From assembly GCA_028275645.1 (NCBI GenBank), contig JAPWUH010000058.1, forward strand, positions 1 through 7,191: a stretch of 7,191 bases of DNA, in the 5' to 3' direction. This document shows, piece after piece, positions 1-5,742 of this stretch. Made by a program: the position numbers and the translations under genes. Under the pieces are notes generated by a model. That model saw nothing but the letters and a program-made list of their open reading frames with translations. It had not been told where the DNA came from and did not search any database. Positions within the stretch are counted from its first letter, which is position 1. Each line of letters opens with the position of its first letter. Source of the DNA: Caldivirga sp. (lineage in GTDB: Archaea; Thermoproteota; Thermoprotei; Thermoproteales; Thermocladiaceae).

Positions 1-277
1 AGAGACCCTCGGCAGGCTGAGGCTAATGTGGATTAGGGGTGGCGATAGGAAGCATGAAAACTACAACCACAAGGTTACAACCTTCAGGAGCTCAATCATC
101 GAGAAAATAACCATGAAGGCACCACTGTACTCAATTAGAGTTGGCTACGTAAACCCAAGGGGAACAACAAACTCCAAAGAACACGACGAAACAATGAGAA
201 AATACAGGCTAGACAAACACACAACATCAGCCTACTTAATAGCCCTAAAAGGCTTAAACACCAATAAGTATGGGTAA
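1..277 (+). CDS. TnpB-like (IS200/IS605 OrfB) protein, C-terminal part, 5' end outside window
   Basis: The frame is open from base 2 to the TAA at 275-277, so about 91 C-terminal residues are visible and the start lies off the left edge. The segment V-N-P-R-G-T-T-N-S followed by L-D-K-H-T-T-S-A-Y-L-I-A-L resembles the end of TnpB proteins: VNP precedes where the zinc ribbon would be, and the Asp of LDKH would be the last RuvC catalytic acid. The four zinc-binding cysteines of classical TnpB are absent, and only a short E-H-D-E-containing linker joins the two motifs; I recall this form from crenarchaeal transposon ORFs. TnpB proteins are RNA-guided DNA nucleases that accompany IS200/IS605 transposition. 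The coding strand is noticeably A-rich (many AAC, AAA and ACA codons) compared with the G-rich genes to the right, in keeping with a mobile origin. Whether the upstream part is intact cannot be seen. Family assignment is from memory of motifs. Confidence 0.65.
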   Translation, partial: ETLGRLRLMWIRGGDRKHENYNHKVTTFRSSIIEKITMKAPLYSIRVGYVNPRGTTNSKEHDETMRKYRLDKHTTSAYLIALKGLNTNKYG

Positions 278-282
278 CCATA
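269..282 (+). other. Hairpin with GTAA tetraloop at tnpB-like 3' end
   Basis: TATGG (269-273) and CCATA (278-282) form a perfect five-pair stem closed by the loop GTAA, which as RNA is a GNRA-type tetraloop (GUAA). The loop covers the stop codon of the TnpB-like gene. IS200/IS605 elements carry subterminal hairpins near their right end, and TnpB guide RNAs derive from this region, so the hairpin may be part of the element end or of an omega-RNA scaffold. It could also be a chance short palindrome. The structure is directly visible; the role is inferred. Confidence 0.4.
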
Positions 283-287
283 AATAA

Positions 288-527
288 TTAATGAAGACAG
301 AAACAGTCCAACTCCTTCCTAACGTATGGATCATTCAGTGCCCTTATGAGGTCGCTGAGGCCATTAACCGGCTGTATGCTATGCTTCACGTTTGAGGAGG
401 CTCCGTATAGCGTGCATAGGATGCATTGAACAGCCTCCTGAATTGTTATACCTAGTTCATTACTGTCCATCTGCCCCATAGCCTTAATAATGGCGTTGAT
501 GGCGTCGTCAAGGTTCGCCTGTTCCAT
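288..527 (-). CDS. Small cysteine-containing protein, possible truncated DUF1641 protein
   Basis: The protein has 79 residues with ATG at 527 and TAA at 288-290. It is predicted mostly helical and soluble, with no signal or membrane segment. Residues 55-73 (G-L-S-D-L-I-R-A-L-N-D-P-Y-V-R-K-E-L) resemble the conserved core of DUF1641, whose pattern is roughly GLxxLxxALxDPxVRxxL. DUF1641 proteins are often encoded near sulfide:quinone reductase, Hdr-like or formate dehydrogenase genes, but their function is unsettled. Family members normally continue for about a dozen more helical residues, whereas this one stops abruptly after D-C-F-C-L-H. It carries a CxxC (C35, C38) and a CxC (C75, C77), so metal or disulfide chemistry is possible. 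The gene converges on the TnpB-like gene with ten bases between stop codons. AGGGGG lies eight bases before the ATG, and a TATA-like box lies 31 bases before it. That it is a real gene is fairly likely; the family is tentative. Confidence 0.6.
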   Translation of the reverse strand: MEQANLDDAINAIIKAMGQMDSNELGITIQEAVQCILCTLYGASSNVKHSIQPVNGLSDLIRALNDPYVRKELDCFCLH

Positions 528-550
528 AAATTAATCCCCCTATATGTTCT

Positions 551-558
551 ATTTTAAC
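551..558 (-). promoter_or_regulatory. TATA-like box for the small minus-strand gene
   Basis: Read on the minus strand this is GTTAAAAT. Its centre lies about 27 bases before the ATG at 527, which would place the transcript start at or just before the start codon. An AGGGGG Shine-Dalgarno-like run (536-541, minus strand) lies between box and ATG and would be excluded from such a leaderless transcript, so one of the two signals may be incidental. Confidence 0.45.
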
Positions 559-643
559 CTATCGCAACTGGGCAGTGAACCTTAGGAGCTGGGGATAGTG
601 AACGTATGCATGGTGAGGGCGGTTAACACCTATGTGAGGATAG

Positions 644-651
644 TTAAATAA
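644..651 (+). promoter_or_regulatory. TATA box of the HypE-like gene
   Basis: TTAAATAA begins 32 bases before the ATG at 676. With the usual archaeal distance of about 26 bases from box centre to transcript start, transcription would begin around 673-676. This makes the transcript leaderless and argues against the further-upstream ATG at 652, which directly abuts the box and would not be transcribed. Confidence 0.55.
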
Positions 652-675
652 ATGCGTAAATCCAGCTCAACAGGC

Positions 676-1680
676 ATGGTTAAGTTCAGTAACGTGTTCA
701 TTAGGGATGTGGTGCTTAGGAGACTGGGCATTAGAGATGCCGACGTGGTTGTTGGGCCAGGTGTTGGGGAAGATGCAGCGGTTGTTAAAATTGACGGGAA
801 GTATCTCGCAACCCACGTAGACCCAGTCACTGGTTCAAGTAACCTACTAGGTTGGTTAGCCATCCACGTGGCTGCTAATGACGTGGCCACCAGGGGTATT
901 AGGCCTAGGTGGTTCCTAGTAACGTTAATAATGCCCATGGGGTCAGGGGATGATGAAGTAGCGGGCATCATGAAACAGGTTAACGATGCCTTAATCGAGC
1001 TGAACGCAACATTGGTGGGAGGCCACACGGAGAAGTCGGATGCGGTAACTAGACCAATAGCCGTGGTGACGGCCATTGGGGTTGGGGATAGGTATGTGAG
1101 GACCGGCGGCTTAAGGGTAGGCGACGTAATAGTGATGACTAAGTACGCGGCCCTCGAGGCAACCTCAATACTAGCCAGCGACTTCAAGGACAGGTTAATT
1201 AATGTGGTGGGTAAGGAGGAGCTTGAGGAGGCCATGGGCCTCTACAGAATGGTGTCTGTGGTTAAGGAGGCCTTAAGCGCTGTTGACTATGCATCGTCGA
1301 TGCATGACCCAACTGAGGGTGGTGTCCTACAGGGGTTGATTGAAATGGCGTACTCCTCGGGAAGGAGAATAATCATTAATGAGGAGGACATCCCAATACT
1401 ACCGGTGACTAGGAGGATACTCAGCGTATTCAACCTAGACCCATTAACTGTCCTATCCTCAGGCTCGCTGCTGATAGGCGTCAGTGAGGATAAAGCAAGC
1501 GAGTTAATCAGCAGGTTAAGGAGCCTAGGCGTGAATGCCTCGGTGATAGGTAAGGTGGTTGATGGCGAACCTGGTGTTGTGGTTAGGCGTGGTGGGTTGG
1601 AGCGTTATTACAGGAGTGATTTAACAATACCCGACGGCGTCATTGAACTATGGGCAGGGAGAATGGCTAATAGTGTATAA
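676..1680 (+). CDS. AIR synthase-related, HypE-like ATP-binding protein without C-terminal cysteine
   Basis: The protein has 334 residues from ATG 676 and belongs to the PurM/HypE/SelD/ThiL fold superfamily of ATP-dependent enzymes. Visible motifs (counted from 676) are G-E-D-A-A-V-V at 31-37 and D-P-V-T-G at 49-53 in the N-terminal domain, A-N-D-V-A-T-R-G-I-R-P at 67-77, G-G-H-T-E at 115-119, then the C-terminal domain with D-P-T-E-G-G-V at 211-217 and S-S-G-S-L-L-I-G at 261-268. The order and length fit archaeal HypE-like proteins. True HypE ends in a PRIC-type cysteine that receives the carbamoyl group for the hydrogenase cyanide ligand. This protein has no cysteine anywhere and ends A-G-R-M-A-N-S-V, so cyanide synthesis by that route is ruled out. 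No other hyp or hydrogenase gene is in view. ATP binding is likely; the substrate is unknown. An ATG at 652 would add eight residues but lacks promoter support. Confidence 0.85.
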   Translation: MVKFSNVFIRDVVLRRLGIRDADVVVGPGVGEDAAVVKIDGKYLATHVDPVTGSSNLLGWLAIHVAANDVATRGIRPRWFLVTLIMPMGSGDDEVAGIMKQVNDALIELNATLVGGHTEKSDAVTRPIAVVTAIGVGDRYVRTGGLRVGDVIVMTKYAALEATSILASDFKDRLINVVGKEELEEAMGLYRMVSVVKEALSAVDYASSMHDPTEGGVLQGLIEMAYSSGRRIIINEEDIPILPVTRRILSVFNLDPLTVLSSGSLLIGVSEDKASELISRLRSLGVNASVIGKVVDGEPGVVVRRGGLERYYRSDLTIPDGVIELWAGRMANSV

Positions 1681-1694
1681 CCACTTTGGAAAAT

Positions 1695-1702
1695 GTTTAT
1701 AT
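1695..1702 (+). promoter_or_regulatory. TATA box of the Lon-like protease gene
   Basis: TTTATATA starts 31 bases before the ATG at 1726 and 15 bases after the stop codon of the preceding gene. The spacing predicts a leaderless transcript starting at about 1725, so the protease gene has its own promoter despite the short gap. Confidence 0.65.
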
Positions 1703-1725
1703 AGGAGATGACTGATGGAACGTTG

Positions 1726-3663
1726 ATGAAGGTCAATAGGGTAATCCCAGCGTTAATGCTAGCCATAGCCGCGTCTATGGTTGCATACGCATGGAGCACT
1801 GGGTCAATATACGTAAGTAGTGTCACGATTCATGCATTAGCCGTGTCGGGTAATCAAGGTGCGGTGATTAACATAACCATAACGGCAGTTAAGGGGTTGC
1901 CAAGCTACCTGGGTGGTAATGTGTACGTCTCAGCCATGCCGTTACCAATAGGTGAGGGGGGTACCTTCATATCCTCAAGCCAAATAGCCGCCTTCGTCGC
2001 CACAACCCTGGCTGGGCAATCGTTAACCAACTACAACTTCCTGGTTAACGTGAACTCAAGCACGATAGAGGTGGGTGGGCCATCAGCCAGTGGCTACATG
2101 ACCGTTGGGATGTATGCACTGTTAACCAACAGCAGCCTAAACCCGCACGTAGTCATGACAGGCATGATAATGCCTGACGGTACAATAGGGCCTGTGGGTG
2201 GCATACCTGATAAGATTAGGGCTGCGGCGCAATTGGGCTTCTCAACGATACTCATACCCTATGGGCAGCAGAACTACGTATCATCAAGCGGCCAGGTCAT
2301 TAACCTTGTGAATTTAGGTAAGCAGTTGGGCGTTGATGTAGTGCCCGTGGCCACAGTGTACCAGGCTATACAATACTTCACTGGGCGTAGCTTTAACCTT
2401 TCCCTTCAACCATCACCACAGATCACCGGTAACATATCAGCTATAAGTGAGTACCTTTACAAGGTCCTTTACGTTAAATACGGTAATGAGTCCGCGTTAG
2501 GTAACCAAGCCGACTACGAGGCCGCATTGAGCAGCGCTAATAATGGTGACTACTACACAGCGGCTAGCCTACTGTACGATGCTCTCATAGATTACTACAC
2601 AAACTTATTCAAGAACGTGACGTTGGGGTATGCGAGGGCGCTTGCGGCTAATATGTCCGCCGAGTTAAGGCTAATGACTAGTGAGGTTAATGAAACCCAG
2701 CCCACCACAGCTAACCTGGACATAATGGTCGGCATATATGACAGGATATACTCAGCTGAAACGCTGCTGAACAAGACAATTAATGACATTAACAATGGTA
2801 ATATGGCTAACCTGCCCAGCGACTTAGCTCAATTATACACTAGAGTAATTACACTTAAGTACTGGTTTAACGTGCTTAACGCCATTAATGGTGGTAATCC
2901 GATACCCAGGAGTTACCTAGCTAAGTTAAGTGGACTATACGTGTCTTACGCCTACACCACGGTAACCTACCTATACTCCCTAGCCAGTGCCGAGGGGTTA
3001 ACCACAAGCATAGGTTTCATAAGCACTATCAACCAGTTAATTAACCAAACCAATGTGGCTCAGGAATTTTACCAAAATGGCCTGTACCTAAAGGCGCTTG
3101 CTGTTAGTCTAGATGCCATAGCATCAGCCAGCGCCATAATGCATGCCATGTTCCTAGTTGGCGGTACTAATGCATCCCTATACCTACTCAATGTCGTTAG
3201 GAATGTTGCTACTTATAATGAAGCCTTGGTTTCCCAGTGCAATGGGCTTCCGGTTCTATCAAGCGCGTACATTCAATTCGGCAATTACTGGTTTAGGCAG
3301 TATAACAATAGCCTTGCGGGTAACCCATCATCTGCGTCAAGCCAAAGCTACATGATAGAGGCGTTGTCGCTATATGAGGAGTCAATAGCCTACTCACTCT
3401 TCCTGAGGCAACTTTACTACGAGTTGAGGTCATGCCCAATAGCCCAGTACACCATAAACTTCACGGCACTTCAATACACCCCCACGGCAACCACACAGCA
3501 AGTACCCAAGGAGCAACCCACTAATGCATCATTCTCAATGCCTCAACTCATTGAGGTTAACGTTATGTACTTGGCTATCGGTATCTCCTTAGTGGCCTTA
3601 GGATTACTGGTGCTTGTGCTTAAGACGGTTGGGATAAGCAGAAGTAAGCAATTATCGGCTTAA
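1726..3663 (+). CDS. Secreted, membrane-anchored Lon-like (S16) serine protease lacking an AAA+ domain
   Basis: The protein has 645 residues from ATG 1726; the in-frame ATG at 1708 would add six, but promoter spacing and the signal peptide favour 1726. Residues 1-22 form a signal peptide (basic start, hydrophobic core, A-Y-A). A Lon-type proteolytic domain follows, to about residue 225. Its G-G-P-S-A-S matches Lon G-P-S-A-G with nucleophile S120; M-T-G follows 25 residues later; G-G-I-P-D-K carries K163. Ser and Lys are 43 apart, as in Lon (S679/K722 in Escherichia coli). Residues about 235-605 are Asn- and Tyr-rich helices of unknown role with TPR-like stretches. One membrane helix (about 613-632) leaves a short basic tail inside. 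I count fifteen N-x-S/T sequons, fitting an exposed glycoprotein. The only two cysteines, C505 and C570, could pair. There is no Walker A/B ATPase. This corresponds to the archaeal proteases grouped in COG1750. Substrates are unknown. A TATA box immediately upstream indicates separate transcription. Confidence 0.85.
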   Translation: MKVNRVIPALMLAIAASMVAYAWSTGSIYVSSVTIHALAVSGNQGAVINITITAVKGLPSYLGGNVYVSAMPLPIGEGGTFISSSQIAAFVATTLAGQSLTNYNFLVNVNSSTIEVGGPSASGYMTVGMYALLTNSSLNPHVVMTGMIMPDGTIGPVGGIPDKIRAAAQLGFSTILIPYGQQNYVSSSGQVINLVNLGKQLGVDVVPVATVYQAIQYFTGRSFNLSLQPSPQITGNISAISEYLYKVLYVKYGNESALGNQADYEAALSSANNGDYYTAASLLYDALIDYYTNLFKNVTLGYARALAANMSAELRLMTSEVNETQPTTANLDIMVGIYDRIYSAETLLNKTINDINNGNMANLPSDLAQLYTRVITLKYWFNVLNAINGGNPIPRSYLAKLSGLYVSYAYTTVTYLYSLASAEGLTTSIGFISTINQLINQTNVAQEFYQNGLYLKALAVSLDAIASASAIMHAMFLVGGTNASLYLLNVVRNVATYNEALVSQCNGLPVLSSAYIQFGNYWFRQYNNSLAGNPSSASSQSYMIEALSLYEESIAYSLFLRQLYYELRSCPIAQYTINFTALQYTPTATTQQVPKEQPTNASFSMPQLIEVNVMYLAIGISLVALGLLVLVLKTVGISRSKQLSA

Positions 3664-3771
3664 TGATATTAACTCTCAAACGAATTAAATAATAGTAGAT
3701 AAATAACGTTTAACTATTAATAATTAATATTAAGTAAGTTTTTCAAAAAGCGGATATGACTATGAGTAAGG
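3664..3771. other. AT-rich intergenic spacer with palindromes
   Basis: The gap between protease and permease is markedly AT-rich, holds no plausible gene, and contains the overlapping palindromic run ATTAATAATTAATATTAA (3716-3733), including the perfect ten-base palindrome TTAATATTAA at 3724-3733. It lies upstream of the permease TATA box and may be a protein-binding region or simply low-complexity promoter DNA. Confidence 0.35.
3737..3745 (+). terminator. Possible oligo-T terminator after the protease gene
   Basis: A run of five T (3739-3743) lies in an AT-rich context about 75 bases after the protease stop codon. Archaeal transcription often stops at T-rich tracts without a hairpin. It is short and only suggestive. 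Confidence 0.22.
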
Positions 3772-3788
3772 TTTATAAAGGCATATCC
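3752..3788. promoter_or_regulatory. Inverted repeat flanking the permease TATA box, candidate operator
   Basis: GGATATG (3752-3758) and CATATCC (3782-3788) are perfect seven-base inverted repeats whose centres are 30 bases apart, about three helical turns, so both lie on the same DNA face. The TATA box lies between them. A dimeric regulator bound to both arms would cover the core promoter of the permease. Arms of this length can arise by chance in AT-rich DNA. Confidence 0.3.
3772..3779 (+). promoter_or_regulatory. TATA box of the permease gene
   Basis: TTTATAAA starts 35 bases before the ATG at 3807, a little farther than for the other genes here, predicting a leader of zero to a few bases. 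An ATG at 3792 is closer but meets TAG within two codons, so it cannot start the permease. Confidence 0.55.
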
Positions 3789-3806
3789 CACATGGATTAG
3801 CTGAAG

Positions 3807-5198
3807 ATGGTTACCACGGGCAGTTCAGGTGGTGAAGGAAGGCAGTATAGCAGTGGTAGTGGATTAAGGAGGGTATTGAGCTTTAGGGAGGTATTCTTCG
3901 CATCACTGGGTGGTCAATCCCCATTCCTAAGCATAACTACGTATGGTACAGCAATAATACTGTACGCTGGGTTACTGGCACCCTTAGCGGCTTTAATTGG
4001 TACACTAATAGTACTCGTCAATGGGCTCGTGGTCTATAAATTATCCCAGCGAATAACCAAGACGGGTGGGTACTACACCTACGCTAACCACCTCATAAGC
4101 CACAGAGTGGGTATTGTGACGGGTTTTGTCTACCTATTTTACTCAATACTATACGGCAGTGCCTACGCCATAGGTGCTGCTGGGATTACCTGGTTCCTAT
4201 TCCACATAAACTTCATGTACACGCTTACTGTGCTTCTTGTAGTTCAGGCCGTGTTGGCGATATTGGGTATTAAGCCGTCTGCCCGGTATGCCGTGTTCGC
4301 GGGTTCACTTGAGCTTGGTATTCTAGTGGCCATTGGTGCAGTACTGCTATACCTATCGCACTTCAACCTTAACCTCAACCTAATCAACGGCCAAGGCGTC
4401 TCCCTACCACAATTCGGCTACGCCGTCCTATTTGCTGCCGCGATACCAACAGGGTACGGTACAATAACCCCCCTCTCAGGTGAAACAAGGATGGCCAGTA
4501 AAACCATACCTAGGGCCATTGTTGCGGTGATACTTGCAGGGGGGCTACTGGCTGCGTTTGACCTACTGGCGTTTAATTCAGCCGGATTGATCTTGTTCAG
4601 TTCCTTCAGCTCCTTTGAGGGATTTATAAGGTCTATGGTATCGTTGAGCTCCTTTAACTCCCCAGTACTTTACCTACTGCACAGGTACCTGGGGATCTTC
4701 ATAGATGTGCCGGTGCTGCTGGCCCTCATTAATGATGGCGTGTTGGGTGTCCTAGCCTATAACCTAGCATCATCAAGGGTCCTCTACGCAATGTCTATTG
4801 ATGGCTGGCTGCCAAAGCCCCTAAGCTACATCAACGTCAATACCAATAACCCCACGCTTGCCGTATTAGTATCATCGGTGGGGATAATACTGGTTAGTGT
4901 GTTGGCATCTAGCTCATTATCACCATTAATGGCTTTCCTAGTCTTGGGCGCATTATCAACGATGGCTGGCTTAATCGTGCATGTGGTGTCGGATGTATCA
5001 TTAATAAGGATTAGCGCCAGGAGGGTTAAGAGGTACCTAGGGCAGATAATTCTTGCATCATCTGCATTGGCGTTGGCCGCCTACTCAATAACGTCAGCTG
5101 TGGTCTCAACAAACCCGGTCTTCATAGAGCTTTTCCTAGGCTGGTTGATAATAGGCTTCATATATGCCGAGGCTCAGTCAATAATTAGGGAGGAGTAG
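3807..5198 (+). CDS. APC-superfamily amino-acid permease
   Basis: The protein has 463 residues, about the normal length for amino acid-polyamine-organocation transporters, with around twelve hydrophobic segments. The first 25 residues are cytoplasmic and Gly/Ser-rich. Family landmarks are visible: F-A-S-L-G-G-Q-S-P-F (31-40) as the broken first membrane helix; T-G-G-Y-Y-T-Y-A (86-93); the sixth-helix region I-P-T-G-Y-G-T-I-T-P-L-S-G-E-T near 213-227, followed by K-T-I-P-R-A-I; and A-S-S-R-V-L-Y-A-M-S-I-D-G-W-L-P (321-336) followed by the N-N-P-T-L-A motif of this family. It should sit in the cytoplasmic membrane and move amino acids or related amines, probably with a cation. The substrate cannot be read from sequence, and there is no neighbouring catabolic gene to hint at it. 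It appears to be a single-gene unit with its own TATA box, flanked by a candidate operator. Confidence 0.88.
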   Translation: MVTTGSSGGEGRQYSSGSGLRRVLSFREVFFASLGGQSPFLSITTYGTAIILYAGLLAPLAALIGTLIVLVNGLVVYKLSQRITKTGGYYTYANHLISHRVGIVTGFVYLFYSILYGSAYAIGAAGITWFLFHINFMYTLTVLLVVQAVLAILGIKPSARYAVFAGSLELGILVAIGAVLLYLSHFNLNLNLINGQGVSLPQFGYAVLFAAAIPTGYGTITPLSGETRMASKTIPRAIVAVILAGGLLAAFDLLAFNSAGLILFSSFSSFEGFIRSMVSLSSFNSPVLYLLHRYLGIFIDVPVLLALINDGVLGVLAYNLASSRVLYAMSIDGWLPKPLSYINVNTNNPTLAVLVSSVGIILVSVLASSSLSPLMAFLVLGALSTMAGLIVHVVSDVSLIRISARRVKRYLGQIILASSALALAAYSITSAVVSTNPVFIELFLGWLIIGFIYAEAQSIIREE

Positions 5199-5233
5199 GT
5201 CTAAACCCCACTAAGCTGCATCACACCTATTAC

Positions 5234-5241
5234 AGTTATAA
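5234..5241 (+). promoter_or_regulatory. TATA box of the unknown gene/mevalonate kinase operon
   Basis: AGTTATAA starts 29 bases before the GTG at 5263, with its centre about 26 bases before it. This supports a leaderless transcript beginning at that GTG, and fixes the start of the unknown gene despite the non-ATG codon. Confidence 0.5.
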
Positions 5242-5262
5242 GCTCCTCAACCTAGCTTCACA

Positions 5263-5742
5263 GTGTCACTTAGCCTAAGTGACGTAGAGGGGTCGGTTAG
5301 GAGGCTCAAGGAAAGGATTAACAGTAAGTCCTTCACCAAGGCTGTTGGTAAGGGGACTGTTAACGATATTGAGATTCTCATAAGGTACTACGAGTCAACC
5401 AAGTCATGTGTGAAGGTGAGCCAATGCGAAGTCAGGAGTATGTACAACATGTACGTGGCCGCTGAGGGGAGTATTAGGAGGCTCCTTGAGGGTTTTCTCG
5501 AAACCATGGTCACCATAAGGTCTAGGGAATTCGCTGCGCTGTACCCATTCATGCCCAGCGACGTTAAAGATCTCCTTAAGCCCTTGCTGGGCAGTAATGT
5601 GGATGAGGGCATTAGGGAGGTTTTGAGGAACCTGCTCAGTAACCTTAATCAACTGGGCTCGGCGCTACTTAGTATAGCCAAGAGGGAGCCAGGTGACCTC
5701 AGTGGGTGTGAGGGTAACCGCAACAGCGCCGGGGGTTGTTAA
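5263..5742 (+). CDS. Unrecognised 159-residue protein upstream of mevalonate kinase
   Basis: I do not recognise a family. The protein is predicted largely helical, soluble and cytoplasmic, with no signal or membrane segment. The N-terminal half is basic (S-V-R-R-L-K-E-R-I), the middle has I-R-R-L-L-E-G-F-L-E at 71-80, and Y-P-F-M-P-S-D-V-K-D-L-L (94-105) looks like a helix cap after a turn. Four cysteines occur: C49 and C55 in the middle, and C149 and the last residue C159. The final eleven or so residues (Gly, Asn and Ser plus both late cysteines) are encoded within the overlap with mevalonate kinase and look unstructured, so the tail may reflect the overlap rather than function. The start is a GTG placed 26 bases after a TATA-box centre. 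The overlap implies co-transcription and probably translational coupling with mevalonate kinase, but a role in isoprenoid synthesis is not shown. Confidence 0.75.
   Translation: MSLSLSDVEGSVRRLKERINSKSFTKAVGKGTVNDIEILIRYYESTKSCVKVSQCEVRSMYNMYVAAEGSIRRLLEGFLETMVTIRSREFAALYPFMPSDVKDLLKPLLGSNVDEGIREVLRNLLSNLNQLGSALLSIAKREPGDLSGCEGNRNSAGGC
5681..5697 (+). promoter_or_regulatory. Shine-Dalgarno sequences for mevalonate kinase inside the upstream gene
   Basis: GAGGG (5682-5686) is six bases before the GTG at 5693. GGTGA (5693-5697 region) is about five bases before the GTG at 5702 and eleven before the GTG at 5708. These complement the archaeal 16S rRNA 3' end. This is the only gene start here that clearly depends on ribosome binding sites rather than a TATA box, as expected for the second gene of an operon. 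Confidence 0.5.

Noticed and set aside
652..675. Eight-codon upstream extension of the HypE-like gene from the ATG at 652
   Set aside because: The TATA box at 644-651 would place the transcript start near 676, downstream of this ATG, and the extra residues are unlike the family N-terminus.
630..1235. Open frame of 201 codons on the minus strand
   Set aside because: It lies antisense to the HypE-like gene, which has clear family motifs. The Ser/Thr/Leu/Pro-rich translation is what an antisense frame of this gene would give, with no family resemblance.
1708..1725. Six-codon upstream extension of the protease gene from the ATG at 1708
   Set aside because: The TATA box at 1695-1702 is too close to this ATG, and the signal peptide with its basic start begins naturally at 1726.
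1608..1826. Minus-strand open frame across the HypE-like/protease junction
   Set aside because: It spans the end of one convincing gene and the promoter and signal peptide of the next; the translation resembles nothing.
2595..3355. Short open frames inside the protease gene (minus 2595-2795, plus 3158-3355)
   Set aside because: Both are fully embedded in a continuous, well-supported coding frame and have no promoter or family signal.
5199..5262. Possible tRNA or structured RNA in the gap before the unknown gene, prompted by repeated AAGCT/AGCTT words
   Set aside because: The gap is too short for a tRNA, and I could not form a cloverleaf or a convincing stem; the repeats are only five bases long.
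5388..5652. Two minus-strand open frames inside the unknown 159-residue gene
   Set aside because: The sense frame has a promoter, operon context and coherent helical composition. The antisense frames give low-complexity or histidine-rich translations without start signals.
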